Origin: Novosphingobium marinum
GTDB taxonomy: Bacteria > Pseudomonadota > Alphaproteobacteria > Sphingomonadales > Sphingomonadaceae
Direction of reading: 5' to 3'
Length of the DNA stretch: 64,000 nucleotides
Assembly (NCBI RefSeq): GCF_013408095.1
Contig: NZ_JACBZF010000005.1
Span: forward strand, 62,001 to 126,000
Position numbers and translations under genes: made by a program. Of this stretch, positions 35,476 to 44,122 are shown one piece after another. Each line of letters begins with the position of its first letter. Position 1 is the stretch's first letter. Under the pieces are notes generated by a model that was given only the letters and a program-made list of their open reading frames with translations, was not told the DNA's origin and made no database searches.

Positions 35476-36446
35476 TGTCCGGGGCTCCCCAGCAGCGAGG
35501 GATCGGCGACCCCTGTATCGGGATAAGACGGAGCGTAGCCGTGCTGCTGCGCCCACAGGTACCAGTTATCCACCACCGTGCCGGTCAGCAGGATGCCGAT
35601 CCCGCCGGTCAGCGTGGTCAGGACGGCGAACCACCAGGCCCACCGATGGATCGATTCCATCGTGGCGTTGAAGCCCATCGTCCAACGCCAGAACAGCGCC
35701 GCGCGTTCCGATGCCGTGCCGCGGTCGGTGATCTGCTCGATCTCGCGCTCGCCGCCGTAGCGTCCGACCGCAAGGATCGTCGCGCCGTGCATGGCGAAAA
35801 GCAGCGTCGAGCCGTAGAGGAACGCGATCGAGAGGCAGTGGAACGGGTTGTAGAACAGGTTGCCGTACCGAATCGAGAACGCTGCGGTCCAGTCGAGGTG
35901 CGGGAAGATGCCGAACGGCACGCTCTCTGCCCAGCTGCCCATGAACAGCGGACGGATGAAGCCGAGCACCAGATACAGCCAGATCGCGGCAAGGAATGCC
36001 CAGGCTACGTGCGTTCCCATGCCGAGCGCCCGCGCCCGCCGGTAGGTTCGCACCCACCAGAGCAGGATCGAGGTGGTCAGGCAGAAACCCGCGATGATCC
36101 ACCAGCCACCTTCGGCCAGCGGGACGAATGGCTGGAAGCCGTACTCGGGCCCCGGCGGCTCGAGCGCTAGCCAGGGAAGCTGGCGGACGAACTGGATCGG
36201 ATCCCAGCCGACCGATGCCCACATGTTGAGGCCGATGATCTCGATCGCCAGGAACCCGAAGATCAGCGATGCGATGCCGGTCCAGCCAAGGTAGATCGGC
36301 CCGATCTGGGCCTGGCCGAGCCGGCCGAGCAGGGTGCTGTGGCTCGTTCCCTGGATGCGCTCGTCGCTGCCGGGGTACATGGCCACGCCCAGTTCGGGCG
36401 CTCCGCGGAGCGGGACCTGCGTGAAGATGTTCTGATAGCGCGCCAT
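35472..36446 (-). CDS. pufM: photosynthetic reaction centre M subunit
   Basis: 324 residues, five membrane helices. It begins [21 protein letters not shown]; special-pair and iron ligands lie in [22 protein letters not shown] and [14 protein letters not shown]. Co-binds bacteriochlorophylls, bacteriopheophytin, QA and carotenoid with PufL. The start ATG is 14 bp after the pufL stop. The C-terminal extension ([14 protein letters not shown]) is like that of M subunits that bind a tetrahaem cytochrome. Confidence 0.97.
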   Translation of the reverse strand: MARYQNIFTQVPLRGAPELGVAMYPGSDERIQGTSHSTLLGRLGQAQIGPIYLGWTGIASLIFGFLAIEIIGLNMWASVGWDPIQFVRQLPWLALEPPGPEYGFQPFVPLAEGGWWIIAGFCLTTSILLWWVRTYRRARALGMGTHVAWAFLAAIWLYLVLGFIRPLFMGSWAESVPFGIFPHLDWTAAFSIRYGNLFYNPFHCLSIAFLYGSTLLFAMHGATILAVGRYGGEREIEQITDRGTASERAALFWRWTMGFNATMESIHRWAWWFAVLTTLTGGIGILLTGTVVDNWYLWAQQHGYAPSYPDTGVADPSLLGSPGQ

Positions 36447-36460
36447 ATCTTCCGTCTCCT

Positions 36461-37285
36461 TCAGGACCAGATCGGCAGGTCGAGCCACCAGGTCCACCAT
36501 TCGGGCCAGCCGCGCGTCCACAGGGGGCCGCTGATGATGATGCAGACCGCGCTCCAGAATCCGGCGTTGAGCGCCAGGAGCAGGCCGAGCCGGTGGATGC
36601 CCAGCGTGCCGACCGAATAGCCGATCAGGTCGCGGAAGAAGGTGTCCTCGTACTCGGGCGTCTTGACCTTTTCGCCCTTCGGCGGATTGACGGCCGAAAG
36701 CACGAGCGAGCCGTGCAGGGCGAGTGCGAGCGTGGTGGTAAAGAAGAACGATACCGCCAGCATGTGTGCCGGATTGTAGTGGAAATGCAGGTACTGGTAT
36801 CCGGTGTTCGACACCCAGTCGAGGTGGCTGAAGATGCCGTACGGAAACCCGAAGTGCCAGCCTCCCAGAAGGATCGGGCGGATCACGACAAGCGAGAAAT
36901 AGGCGAAGATAGCCACGCCGAAGGCAACCGGCACGTGGTAGCCGATGCCAAGTTTCCTGCAGATCTCGACCTCGCGCAGCGCCCAACTGGTAAAGGCGAT
37001 CAGCGCGCAGATCGTTATGATCTGCCAGAAGCCACCTTCGTTGAGCGGCGCCAGCGACAGGCCGTAGCTGAGGTCGGGCGGCGCGATCGAGATGAGCCAG
37101 GGGTTCCAGGTGGGGCCTTGCGATGCGGCGTAGAAGATGAGCGCCGTGCCGAGCGCTGCCGAGATCGCGGTGACCACACCGAAGAAGCCGACGTAGAAAG
37201 GTCCGACCCAGAAATCGAACAGGTCGCCACCGATCAGCGTACCGCCACGCACGCGATATTTCCGCTCGAAACTCAGGAGCGCCAT
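36461..37285 (-). CDS. pufL: photosynthetic reaction centre L subunit
   Basis: 274 residues, five membrane helices. It begins [20 protein letters not shown]; special-pair ligand in [22 protein letters not shown], and iron/quinone-site residues in [21 protein letters not shown]. Length matches L subunits (about 275). A 100-bp gap with a strong hairpin separates it from pufA, which is where the puf transcript is processed in Rhodobacter. Confidence 0.97.
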   Translation of the reverse strand: MALLSFERKYRVRGGTLIGGDLFDFWVGPFYVGFFGVVTAISAALGTALIFYAASQGPTWNPWLISIAPPDLSYGLSLAPLNEGGFWQIITICALIAFTSWALREVEICRKLGIGYHVPVAFGVAIFAYFSLVVIRPILLGGWHFGFPYGIFSHLDWVSNTGYQYLHFHYNPAHMLAVSFFFTTTLALALHGSLVLSAVNPPKGEKVKTPEYEDTFFRDLIGYSVGTLGIHRLGLLLALNAGFWSAVCIIISGPLWTRGWPEWWTWWLDLPIWS

Positions 37286-37341
37286 AGTTCTATCCTCCCC
37301 CGGTCGCCGCGCGACGGGATCATGGTCGATTGAAACCTCGG

Positions 37342-37367
37342 GAGGCGGGTGCCGGAGCGCCCGCCTC
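37342..37367 (-). promoter_or_regulatory. pufA-pufL intercistronic hairpin
   Basis: 11-bp stem GAGGCGGGCGC/GCACCCGCCTC (one G-T pair) closed by a tetraloop on the transcribed strand, 18 bp after the pufA stop. In Rhodobacter a hairpin at this place stabilises the 5' pufBA RNA and sets the high antenna:reaction-centre ratio; the same role is inferred here. No U-run follows, so it is not a plain terminator. Confidence 0.75.
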
Positions 37368-37385
37368 TCGCACTGTCACGAGGCG

Positions 37386-37568
37386 TCAGGTCCCTTCGGG
37401 GACCGCGACTACGACGTTCTGCGTCGCCCGCGCGTTCGGGCCGTCAAGCCAGTTGAACGTATCGGTGCTCAGCAGGATGAAGTGGATCAGGAGCGCGAGG
37501 ACGAAGAGGAAGATGAACAATGCCACCAGTGCCCTGCGCGGATCGAAAATTAGCCAGAGTCTCCACAT
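37386..37568 (-). CDS. pufA: LH1 antenna alpha polypeptide
   Basis: 60 residues: [20 protein letters not shown] start, one membrane helix, and the bacteriochlorophyll-ligating histidine in [18 protein letters not shown], as in LH1 alpha subunits. A polar C-terminus of about 15 residues ([15 protein letters not shown]) follows. It lies 69 bp downstream of pufB. Confidence 0.95.
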   Translation of the reverse strand: MWRLWLIFDPRRALVALFIFLFVLALLIHFILLSTDTFNWLDGPNARATQNVVVAVPEGT

Positions 37569-37637
37569 GATACTAATCCTTCTGCAAATTTGACTGCACT
37601 GCGAAGGCCGATATCGGGCTTCGCGGCGGTCCGCTCG

Positions 37638-37793
37638 TCAGAGCCAGGGCCTCCAGATCCACACGAGGATGTGTGCGATAATCGCAACGGCGGTGAAGCC
37701 GATGAAGCTGCTAACGAACAGCTTGTGAAATTCCTTTGCCTCTTCGGGCGTGAGGTAGGTCCTCAGGCCGAAGCGATCGTCGGGATCACTCAT
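37638..37793 (-). CDS. pufB: LH1 antenna beta polypeptide
   Basis: 51 residues, too short for many ORF lists. It reads [20 protein letters not shown], then [20 protein letters not shown] and the ligand histidine with [11 protein letters not shown]. The EFHKLF histidine and the AxxxH...WRPW pattern are diagnostic for LH1 beta. No pufQ lies upstream; the 121 bp to bchZ contain only a hairpin. Confidence 0.95.
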   Translation of the reverse strand: MSDPDDRFGLRTYLTPEEAKEFHKLFVSSFIGFTAVAIIAHILVWIWRPWL

Positions 37794-37852
37794 AGCTCAA
37801 TCTCCATTCTGGTCGGGATGTGCGAGAGGCGGGTAAAGACCTCCCTCGGTAT

Positions 37853-37873
37853 CCTCGCGGCATTGCCGCGGGG
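37853..37873 (-). promoter_or_regulatory. hairpin between bchZ and pufB
   Basis: 9-bp stem CCTCGCGGC/GCCGCGGGG (one G-T pair) with a 3-nt loop, 42 bp after the bchZ stop and 60 bp before pufB. Could be an RNA processing or partial attenuation element between the bchCXYZ and pufBA parts of one long transcript, where Rhodobacter has pufQ. Function inferred. Confidence 0.5.
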
Positions 37874-37914
37874 ATGGCGTAGCCCGCTCGGGGCGAACAT
37901 GGGGCGCGACGCGA

Positions 37915-39360
37915 TCATGCGTGCTGCCCGTCAAGCAGGGATTCGGCGAAGCGGTCTGCCGACACGCGGTCCTCGCCGGCGCGGCGCGCCGCGCGTTCCG
38001 CAGCATCGCGCAACCGCTTGGCCGCCGATATGCGGATCAGGACCGGCTGGGCCTCGACAAGCACATCGAATTTCGCTTTTGCGTCAGCGTCCCACGGCAG
38101 CTCGCGGTGCGAGCGGGCGGGGGTGGGATCGACCTGGTCGAGCTGCGTGGAAAGCGGCAGGATGTGGAAGAGCGCGTCGAACAGCGCATTGCATACTTCC
38201 TGTACGAGGTAGGTCGCGCCGCTGTAACCCATGAATGGCGTCCCGGTGTGCCGCCGGATCGCGGCGCCGGGGAAGCTGGCGGGAATATAGACGCCGCGGG
38301 CGCCGCATTCGGCCATGTACATTCGCTCGTTGTAGCTGCCGAACACCACGAGCGGCGGATTTGCCCTGATCGCTTCTCGCACGGCCGCATTGTCGGGCTT
38401 GACCCCGGCCGATCGGCTGAATGCGAAGGAGCAGGGCAGGCCCATGTCCACTGCGAGGAAATTGCGGATGCCGCGCGCGTAGGTTTCGTTGGCGACGATA
38501 CCGAAGCTGGCGGTCGCGAAGAAATCCTGCGTCACCGAACGCCACAGGTCCCATAGCGGCTTGATCGTCGTGTGCTTTTCGCGGGCAATGAAGGGTTCGG
38601 GATCGAGGCCCAGTTCGGCGCCGAGCGCCCTCAGGAACCTGGTTGTGCTGTCAAGCCCGACGGGTGCCTGGAAATACGGACGGTCCATCAGCTCGCACAG
38701 GTTCCGTCCGAACTCGCGGTAGAGGCAGACGTTAGCCTGCGCGTCGGCAAGCCGCCGGATATCTGCAAGGTGGCTGCCCAGCGGGAAGGCCATGTTTACT
38801 TCCGCGCCGATGCCCTCGACGAGACGCCTGATCTCGGCGAGGTCGCTCGCCATGTTGAACATCCCGTAGGCAGGCCCGACGATGTTGACCTTCGGCTTTT
38901 CCCCTTCCTTCACCGGCTTGCTGGCAGGTACCGATTTCGGCCCGAACTCGGTCCACAGCCAGCTCAGCGCACGGTCGGCGCTCTGCCACTGGTCCTCGTC
39001 GATCGTGCGCGGCAGGAAACGCTTGATGTTCGTGCCCTCGGGCGTGACCCCGCCACCGATCATCTCGGCGATAGAGCCGGTGACGACGACCGCCGGCAAT
39101 TCGGGATCGAGCGTCTTCCATGCGCGCTTCATCGCGCCTTCGGTGCCGGTCTTGCCCAGTTCCTCCTCGCCGAGGCCGGTGACGACGATGGGCAGTTCGT
39201 GAGGCGGCAATCCATCGGTGTAGTGCAGCACCGAAGTGACCGGCAGGTTCTCGCAGCCGACCGGGCCGTCGATGATGACCTGCAGGCCCTTAACCGCGGT
39301 GAAGACGTAGACCGCCCCCCAGTATCCGCCCGCGCGATCGTGATCGAGGACCAGCGTCAT
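37915..39360 (-). CDS. bchZ: chlorophyllide a reductase subunit Z
   Basis: 481-residue NifK-like subunit of the COR enzyme, which reduces ring B of chlorophyllide a. It begins [20 protein letters not shown] with [20 protein letters not shown] (cluster cysteine), then [12 protein letters not shown] and the C-terminal domain [20 protein letters not shown]. The ATG overlaps the bchY stop by 4 bp. Shared transcript with pufBALMC is likely. Confidence 0.97.
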   Translation of the reverse strand: MTLVLDHDRAGGYWGAVYVFTAVKGLQVIIDGPVGCENLPVTSVLHYTDGLPPHELPIVVTGLGEEELGKTGTEGAMKRAWKTLDPELPAVVVTGSIAEMIGGGVTPEGTNIKRFLPRTIDEDQWQSADRALSWLWTEFGPKSVPASKPVKEGEKPKVNIVGPAYGMFNMASDLAEIRRLVEGIGAEVNMAFPLGSHLADIRRLADAQANVCLYREFGRNLCELMDRPYFQAPVGLDSTTRFLRALGAELGLDPEPFIAREKHTTIKPLWDLWRSVTQDFFATASFGIVANETYARGIRNFLAVDMGLPCSFAFSRSAGVKPDNAAVREAIRANPPLVVFGSYNERMYMAECGARGVYIPASFPGAAIRRHTGTPFMGYSGATYLVQEVCNALFDALFHILPLSTQLDQVDPTPARSHRELPWDADAKAKFDVLVEAQPVLIRISAAKRLRDAAERAARRAGEDRVSADRFAESLLDGQHA

Positions 39361-40889
39361 GAGCCCATCGCTTCCGAGGCCTTGCGGGCCGCCTCGTTGA
39401 GCGCGGCGTACTTCTTCTTGAACCTGGGCCGGTCCTCGGGAACGTCCTCCCAGATCCCTGCGCCGTAGCCCGAGCCGACATCGTCGAAGAAGGAACGCAT
39501 CCGGTCGAAGCGGCCCTTGTTGCCGATCGCCGCGTTGATCACTTGCGCGAGGCTGCCTGCGCCGGCCGGCCCCATGAGCGGGCGGGCTGATATGAGGTTG
39601 GTGAAATAGAGCGCCGGGATCGCGTTCTGCTTGGCATGCTGGACGACCGGGGTCGTACCGATAGCGAGGTCCGGCCGGTGTTCGTCGACGGCGGCGATGT
39701 CCTGCTCAAGGCTCGCGCGGTAATTGACCCGGATGCCCTTCGCCTCGAGCCACGCGCGGTCGGGATCGGACCAGGCGGTGCGTGGGCAGGCGGTGCCGAC
39801 GTAGGGTACATCCGCGCCGCTTTCGATCAGCAGGCGCGCAACGAGAAGTTCGGAGCCTTCGTAGCCGCTCACCGTGATGCGGCCGCGAACGGGATTGGCG
39901 GCGAGCGCGCCCCGGATCGCGCCGACGAACCGGTTCTTGGCATCGTCCACTCGCTGCCGTCCGATTCCGCATGCATCCCCGATGGCATCGAGCCACGCCG
40001 CCGTTCCTTCGGCACCCACGGGTGCAGACCCCACGACCTTTCGCCCGGCCGCCTCGAACTCGCGGACGCTGGCGGTATAGAACGGATGGATCGCGGCGAC
40101 GGCGGCGCAATCGAGCGCGCCATACATTTCGCGCCACTCGCGCGTGGGAACGACGGGGCCGGCCGCAAGGCCGAGCGGTTCGAGCATCTGCCCGATGCCG
40201 ACAGGATCGGCGGGAAACATCTCGCCCAGGAGAGTGATTGTCGGCCGGTCCGAGCGATCGCGCGGTGCGGCAACCGGTCCGTGCTCGGCCTCCTCGCGCG
40301 CATAGGACAGCATGGCGCCGGCAAGAACGTCCTTCGCCTCGGCGTGGGTCGGAATGCCGAAGCCGGGGACATCGATCCCGATGATCCGCACGCCGTTGAT
40401 CTGCTTGCGCAGCAGGCGCAGCGGAACGCCGCTCGCTGTCGGTACGCACAGGTTGGTAACGACGATGGCGTCGTATTTCTCGGGATCGGCCAGGTTCTCG
40501 ACCGCTTCCTTGATGTCCTCGAACAGCTTGCCGGTCACGAGGGTTTCGGAATTGAACGGGACGTAGCCGACGCTGCGGCGCGCGCCGTAGAAATGCGAAG
40601 TGAACGTAAGGCCGTAGACGCAGCAGGCGGACCCGGAGAGAACCGTCGCGGTGCGTCGCATCCTGAGGCCGACGCGCAGGCTGCCGAAGGCGGGGCACAT
40701 GCTCTGCGGCTGATCATGCGGCCCATGCGGATAGTCCGCGGCATAGCGGTCTAGAATCTCGCTCTTGCCCGCCTTGCGCGCGGCTTCGCGCATGGTTTCG
40801 GCACCGCCGTGGCAACCGCCGCCACCGTCGACGGGATCGAGATCGATCCGGTCGGGCTCGCGGGCAAGGTCGTGTGCCAGGTCGGTCAT
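39357..40889 (-). CDS. bchY: chlorophyllide a reductase subunit Y
   Basis: 510-residue NifD-like subunit of COR. Landmarks: [40 protein letters not shown] (cluster cysteines) and [17 protein letters not shown]. The N-terminal 20 residues include a Gly-rich CHGG stretch. It starts 6 bp after bchX and overlaps bchZ. Works with BchX (iron protein) and BchZ to form 3-vinyl bacteriochlorophyllide. Confidence 0.97.
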   Translation of the reverse strand: MTDLAHDLAREPDRIDLDPVDGGGGCHGGAETMREAARKAGKSEILDRYAADYPHGPHDQPQSMCPAFGSLRVGLRMRRTATVLSGSACCVYGLTFTSHFYGARRSVGYVPFNSETLVTGKLFEDIKEAVENLADPEKYDAIVVTNLCVPTASGVPLRLLRKQINGVRIIGIDVPGFGIPTHAEAKDVLAGAMLSYAREEAEHGPVAAPRDRSDRPTITLLGEMFPADPVGIGQMLEPLGLAAGPVVPTREWREMYGALDCAAVAAIHPFYTASVREFEAAGRKVVGSAPVGAEGTAAWLDAIGDACGIGRQRVDDAKNRFVGAIRGALAANPVRGRITVSGYEGSELLVARLLIESGADVPYVGTACPRTAWSDPDRAWLEAKGIRVNYRASLEQDIAAVDEHRPDLAIGTTPVVQHAKQNAIPALYFTNLISARPLMGPAGAGSLAQVINAAIGNKGRFDRMRSFFDDVGSGYGAGIWEDVPEDRPRFKKKYAALNEAARKASEAMGS

Positions 40890-40895
40890 AGCGCC

Positions 40896-41882
40896 TCAGG
40901 CCTCGTCATAGATGACCTCCAGCGATGGCTTGGGCGCATAGCTGCCGCCGCGCATGTCGGCCTGCGTCGCGGGGACGAGTTCGACGTTGCCGCCGGTGTC
41001 CTCGGGCGAGAACAGGCCGAGCAATCCGTCCTGCTCGAGCGGACGAGGCTGGCGCGGAGGCGCGGAGGCGACATTGGTCGCCAGTTCCTCGAAAAGGCTG
41101 CCCCAAGGGCCGCCGGGCTTTCCGATGATCTGGTAATTGGCCGATTTGCGGCGGATGTCCTCGTCGGCAGGGATCGCGCAGAGCACCGGGATATCCACCG
41201 CGCTGGCGAAGCCTTGCGCTTCTCCGGTTCCGTCGTCCTTGTTCACGATCATGCCGGCGACGCCGACGTTGCCGCCCATCTTGCGGAAATACTCGACCGC
41301 CTTGCAGACGTTGTTGGCGACGTACAGCGACTGGAGGTCGTTCGATCCGACGACGATGACCTTCTGGCACATGTCGCGCGCGATCGGCAGGCCGAAGCCC
41401 CCGCATACGACATCGCCCAGAAAATCGAGCAGGACGTAGTCGAAGCCCCATTCGTGGAAGCCGAGGTTTTCCATCAGCTCGAAACCGTGGATGATGCCGC
41501 GCCCGCCGCAGCCCCGTCCGACTTCGGGGCCGCCCAGTTCCATCGCGAAAACGCCGTCGCGCTGGAAGCAGACGTCCTCGATGGAGACGCTTTCGCCGGC
41601 AGCCTTCTTCCTCGACGATGTCTCGATGATCGTCGGGCAACTCTTGCCGCCGAACAGCAGGCTGGTCGTGTCCGACTTGGGATCGCAGCCGATCAGCAGG
41701 ACGCGCTTGCCCTGCTGCGCCATCATGTAGCTGAGATTGGAAAGCGCGAAACTCTTGCCCGACCCGCCCTTGCCGTAGATCGCGATGATCTGCGTTTCCT
41801 TCCGCACCTCGCCGGTATGGACGGGGTCCGGCTCTATCGCAGCTTCGTCCCGCAGGGCCGTATCTGTTTCGAGCATCGTCAT
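40896..41882 (-). CDS. bchX: chlorophyllide a reductase iron protein
   Basis: 328-residue NifH-like ATPase delivering electrons to BchYZ. P loop IYGKGGSGKSFALSNL (about 35-50), IGCDPKSDTTSLL, and cluster cysteines in VGRGCGGRGI and DVVCGGFGLP. The Phe after GKS (GKSF rather than GKST) is normal for BchX. Start MTMLETDTALRD overlaps the bchC stop (ATGA). Confidence 0.97.
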   Translation of the reverse strand: MTMLETDTALRDEAAIEPDPVHTGEVRKETQIIAIYGKGGSGKSFALSNLSYMMAQQGKRVLLIGCDPKSDTTSLLFGGKSCPTIIETSSRKKAAGESVSIEDVCFQRDGVFAMELGGPEVGRGCGGRGIIHGFELMENLGFHEWGFDYVLLDFLGDVVCGGFGLPIARDMCQKVIVVGSNDLQSLYVANNVCKAVEYFRKMGGNVGVAGMIVNKDDGTGEAQGFASAVDIPVLCAIPADEDIRRKSANYQIIGKPGGPWGSLFEELATNVASAPPRQPRPLEQDGLLGLFSPEDTGGNVELVPATQADMRGGSYAPKPSLEVIYDEA

Positions 41883-42814
41883 GCGCACTTGCTCCAGTCG
41901 AGGACCATCTTGAGACAGTCGGTGTCGAGGAAGGCCTCGGGGTAGGCGGTCACAGCCTCGCTGGCGGGCCTGATGTCGGTAACGAGGCCTTCGAGATCGA
42001 GCGCGCCGCTTGCGACGAGTGCGCTGACCGCGACCAGATCTTCGGGGCGCCATTCGGCAGCAACGCGGAAACGCGCCTCGGCCTGGAAGGCGGGGGCGAA
42101 GGCAAAGCTGGGGCGCTCGGCATAGAAGCCGGCAAGGACAAGCTCGCCGCCGTGGGCAAGCCGCCCGATCAGGGTGTCGAGACCGTCGGCATAGCCGCTG
42201 ACGTCGTAGATCGTCTGGTAATCGGTCCGGCAGTCGTCCTTGGGCGCGATCGCCTCGTAACCGACGGCGCCGGTGCGACGGTTGGCCTTGTTGTCCCAGA
42301 CGACCGGCGCGTCCCCGCCCATCGCGATGGTGAGCCGGGCGAGCAGGCGGCCGAGCGCGCCGTGCCCCACGATCAGTTGCGGCGGAGGCCCGCCGGCGAG
42401 TGCGTGGTATGCGGTAGCGGCGAGCGCGAAAAGGACTCCGCGAACGCCAAGCGACTCGTCGATTGCAAAGGCGCGTCCCGCCGGTACGACGACACGTTGC
42501 GCGGTCCCCCCGAAAAGTCCGCGCGCATCGGTGTAGCAGGTCGCGCCGGGAACGTAGACCCACTCGCCCAGGCGCTCGCGGGCATCCGGGCCGGCGTCGA
42601 CCACGCGTCCTACCGATTCATAACCGGGTACGAGCGGGTATCCCATGCCCGGAAAGCGCGGCATCTCGCCGCTCCAGAGCAATTTCTCGGTTCCTGTGCT
42701 GATGCCGCTCCAGCGGATGTCGACGAGCAGGTCGGTCGGACCGAGCGGCGTCAGGGATAGCTGCCTCAAAGCCAGCTTCCTCGGCGCCTCCAATATGACC
42801 GCGAGCGCGTCCAT
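41879..42814 (-). CDS. bchC: bacteriochlorophyllide a dehydrogenase
   Basis: 311-residue medium-chain alcohol-dehydrogenase-type enzyme that oxidises the 3-hydroxyethyl group of bacteriochlorophyllide a to acetyl. Landmarks: SGISTGTEKLLWSGEMPRFPGMGYPLVPGYESVG (in two adjacent blocks), a Rossmann part LIVGHGALGRLLARL, and VWDNKANRR. Start MDALAVILEAPRKL is chosen over an ATG 69 bp upstream because it gives the normal N-terminus and follows GGGGATCACC. First gene of the bchCXYZ-puf run, directly behind two PpsR boxes. Confidence 0.95.
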   Translation of the reverse strand: MDALAVILEAPRKLALRQLSLTPLGPTDLLVDIRWSGISTGTEKLLWSGEMPRFPGMGYPLVPGYESVGRVVDAGPDARERLGEWVYVPGATCYTDARGLFGGTAQRVVVPAGRAFAIDESLGVRGVLFALAATAYHALAGGPPPQLIVGHGALGRLLARLTIAMGGDAPVVWDNKANRRTGAVGYEAIAPKDDCRTDYQTIYDVSGYADGLDTLIGRLAHGGELVLAGFYAERPSFAFAPAFQAEARFRVAAEWRPEDLVAVSALVASGALDLEGLVTDIRPASEAVTAYPEAFLDTDCLKMVLDWSKCA

Positions 42815-42903
42815 ATCCGGTGATCCCCTTTCCGACCGGCACTCCGGCCAATTGGTATCTTGTCGATACTCCCAAGCCGGCACCTTAGAGGATTGCCTGT
42901 CAG

Positions 42904-42946
42904 TGTCAATTTATCACGACAAACAAAGTGTCATGTAAAACATACA
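42904..42946 (-). promoter_or_regulatory. bchC promoter with two perfect PpsR boxes
   Basis: TGTCAATTTATCACGACA (42904-42921) and TGTCATGTAAAACATACA (42929-42946) both match TGT-N12-ACA exactly and are 7 bp apart, the tandem layout PpsR/CrtJ prefers. On the minus strand a -35-like TTTACA (42939-42934) lies in the upstream box and a -10-like GATAAA (42915-42910) in the other, 18 bp apart. The upstream box also contains the crtF stop codon. Confidence 0.85.
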
Positions 42947-44061
42947 ATGCCGGAGGTTATCACCGGCTGGGCGACCGAAAGCCCCTTCCAGTTCGCGAAG
43001 CCCGCGCGCGTGGCCATGCTGCCGATCTCGGCGGGATTGCGGGGGCGACCCGATCCCATTGCCCAGAGGTAGAGGCCGAAGTAGCCGTCGCTCATCGGCC
43101 CGGTCCCGCGAACCCCCGACATCGGCTCGGCGACGACAAGCCGTCCCCCAGGCGGCAGCGCTCGGCGAATCGCGGCAAGCAGGCGAAGGCAGGGCTCGTC
43201 GTCGTGGTCATGAAGGATGCGCACAAGCGAGATGCAGTCATATCCCGCCGGCAGCGGATCGCGGAAGAAATCGCCCGTGTGAATCGCGACTCGACGATCG
43301 AGGCCGGCCGACTTGATTGCCGGCCCGGCACCTTCGGCGACGTGCGGAAGATCGAAGATGCCAAGTTCGAGCGATGGCGAGCTGGCGGCGATGGCGCGAA
43401 TGAACGCCCCGTGCCCGCCGCCGACGTCCAGCAGGGCATGATGCCTGCCGAAATCGTAGGCGTCGGCGATCTGCCCGGCGACCATCTCCTGACTCGCGGC
43501 CATCAGCGCCGAGTAGGCGGCGGCGCCGTCATGGTCCTGCGCGGGATAGTTCCAGTATTCCGACAGACTGGTTCCGCAGCGACGATCGGCACGCAACAGG
43601 TCGAGCGGCTCGGCCAGGTCGCGGTAGAGCAAGCGATGGTGGCGGATCATCGCCTGTGCGCCCATATTTCCGCGAAGAGCCGCTCCATGCTGCCCCAGCA
43701 TCCACCGCCCGGGAGACACTTCCTCGGCAAGATCGAGTGCTGCTGCGGCGCGCACGAGGCGCGATGCCGCAGCTTCGCCGAGGCCGGTCTCGCGCGCGAT
43801 GGAAGTGAGGTCCTGCGGATGCTCCGCGAGAAGATCGAGCAACCCGCTCTCGACCGTCGCGAGAAGCGCCTGCGAATAGGCAAAGCCGGCGACGAGATCG
43901 AAAAGATCGCCTGCGCGCTTCCTGGCGATGCGCCTGACGATCGGCGTCCGAGAAGCCCAGCGCTGGAAACTGCGGCTTGCGAGGACGCGGTTGCGCCAGG
44001 CTACCCAGCGCGCTCTCAGGGCATGCGGATCGTGTGTCGAAGAAGGCATTTGCGATGGCAT
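42931..44061 (-). CDS. crtF: hydroxyneurosporene O-methyltransferase
   Basis: 376-residue SAM-dependent methyltransferase of the carotenoid 1-hydroxyl group (spirilloxanthin/spheroidene series). Winged-helix N-terminal region (LLDLLAEHPQDLTSIARETG) and a SAM domain with LLDVGGGHGAFIRAIAASSP and HDHDDEPCLRLLAAIRRALP. Start chosen at MPSQMPSSTHDPHAL; an in-frame ATG lies 12 bp later. A PpsR-type box ends 1 bp before this ATG. Its final codons (GIVCFT-stop) lie inside a PpsR box of the bchC promoter. Confidence 0.92.
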   Translation of the reverse strand: MPSQMPSSTHDPHALRARWVAWRNRVLASRSFQRWASRTPIVRRIARKRAGDLFDLVAGFAYSQALLATVESGLLDLLAEHPQDLTSIARETGLGEAAASRLVRAAAALDLAEEVSPGRWMLGQHGAALRGNMGAQAMIRHHRLLYRDLAEPLDLLRADRRCGTSLSEYWNYPAQDHDGAAAYSALMAASQEMVAGQIADAYDFGRHHALLDVGGGHGAFIRAIAASSPSLELGIFDLPHVAEGAGPAIKSAGLDRRVAIHTGDFFRDPLPAGYDCISLVRILHDHDDEPCLRLLAAIRRALPPGGRLVVAEPMSGVRGTGPMSDGYFGLYLWAMGSGRPRNPAEIGSMATRAGFANWKGLSVAQPVITSGIVCFT

Positions 44062-44062
44062 A

Positions 44063-44080
44063 TGTCCAAAGGACTGGACG
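44063..44080. promoter_or_regulatory. PpsR-type box between crtF and crtD
   Basis: TGTCCAAAGGACTGGACG: TGT-N12-ACA with one mismatch and extended arms TGTCCA/TGGACG. It touches the crtF start (1 bp away) and lies 42 bp before the crtD start, so it could control both. On the crtF strand TTGACC is found 31-36 bp upstream of the ATG, at -35 distance from the start codon region. Confidence 0.6.
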
Positions 44081-44122
44081 CATGATATGTAAAGGTCAAT
44101 TGCTCCATTCCGGGAGAGCCCA

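Noticed and set aside
37797..38006. 69-codon minus-strand ORF between bchZ and pufB, considered as pufQ
   Set aside because: It overlaps the 3' end of bchZ in another frame, has no membrane helix and no PufQ-like sequence (mostly Arg, Pro, Ala). pufQ is taken as absent.
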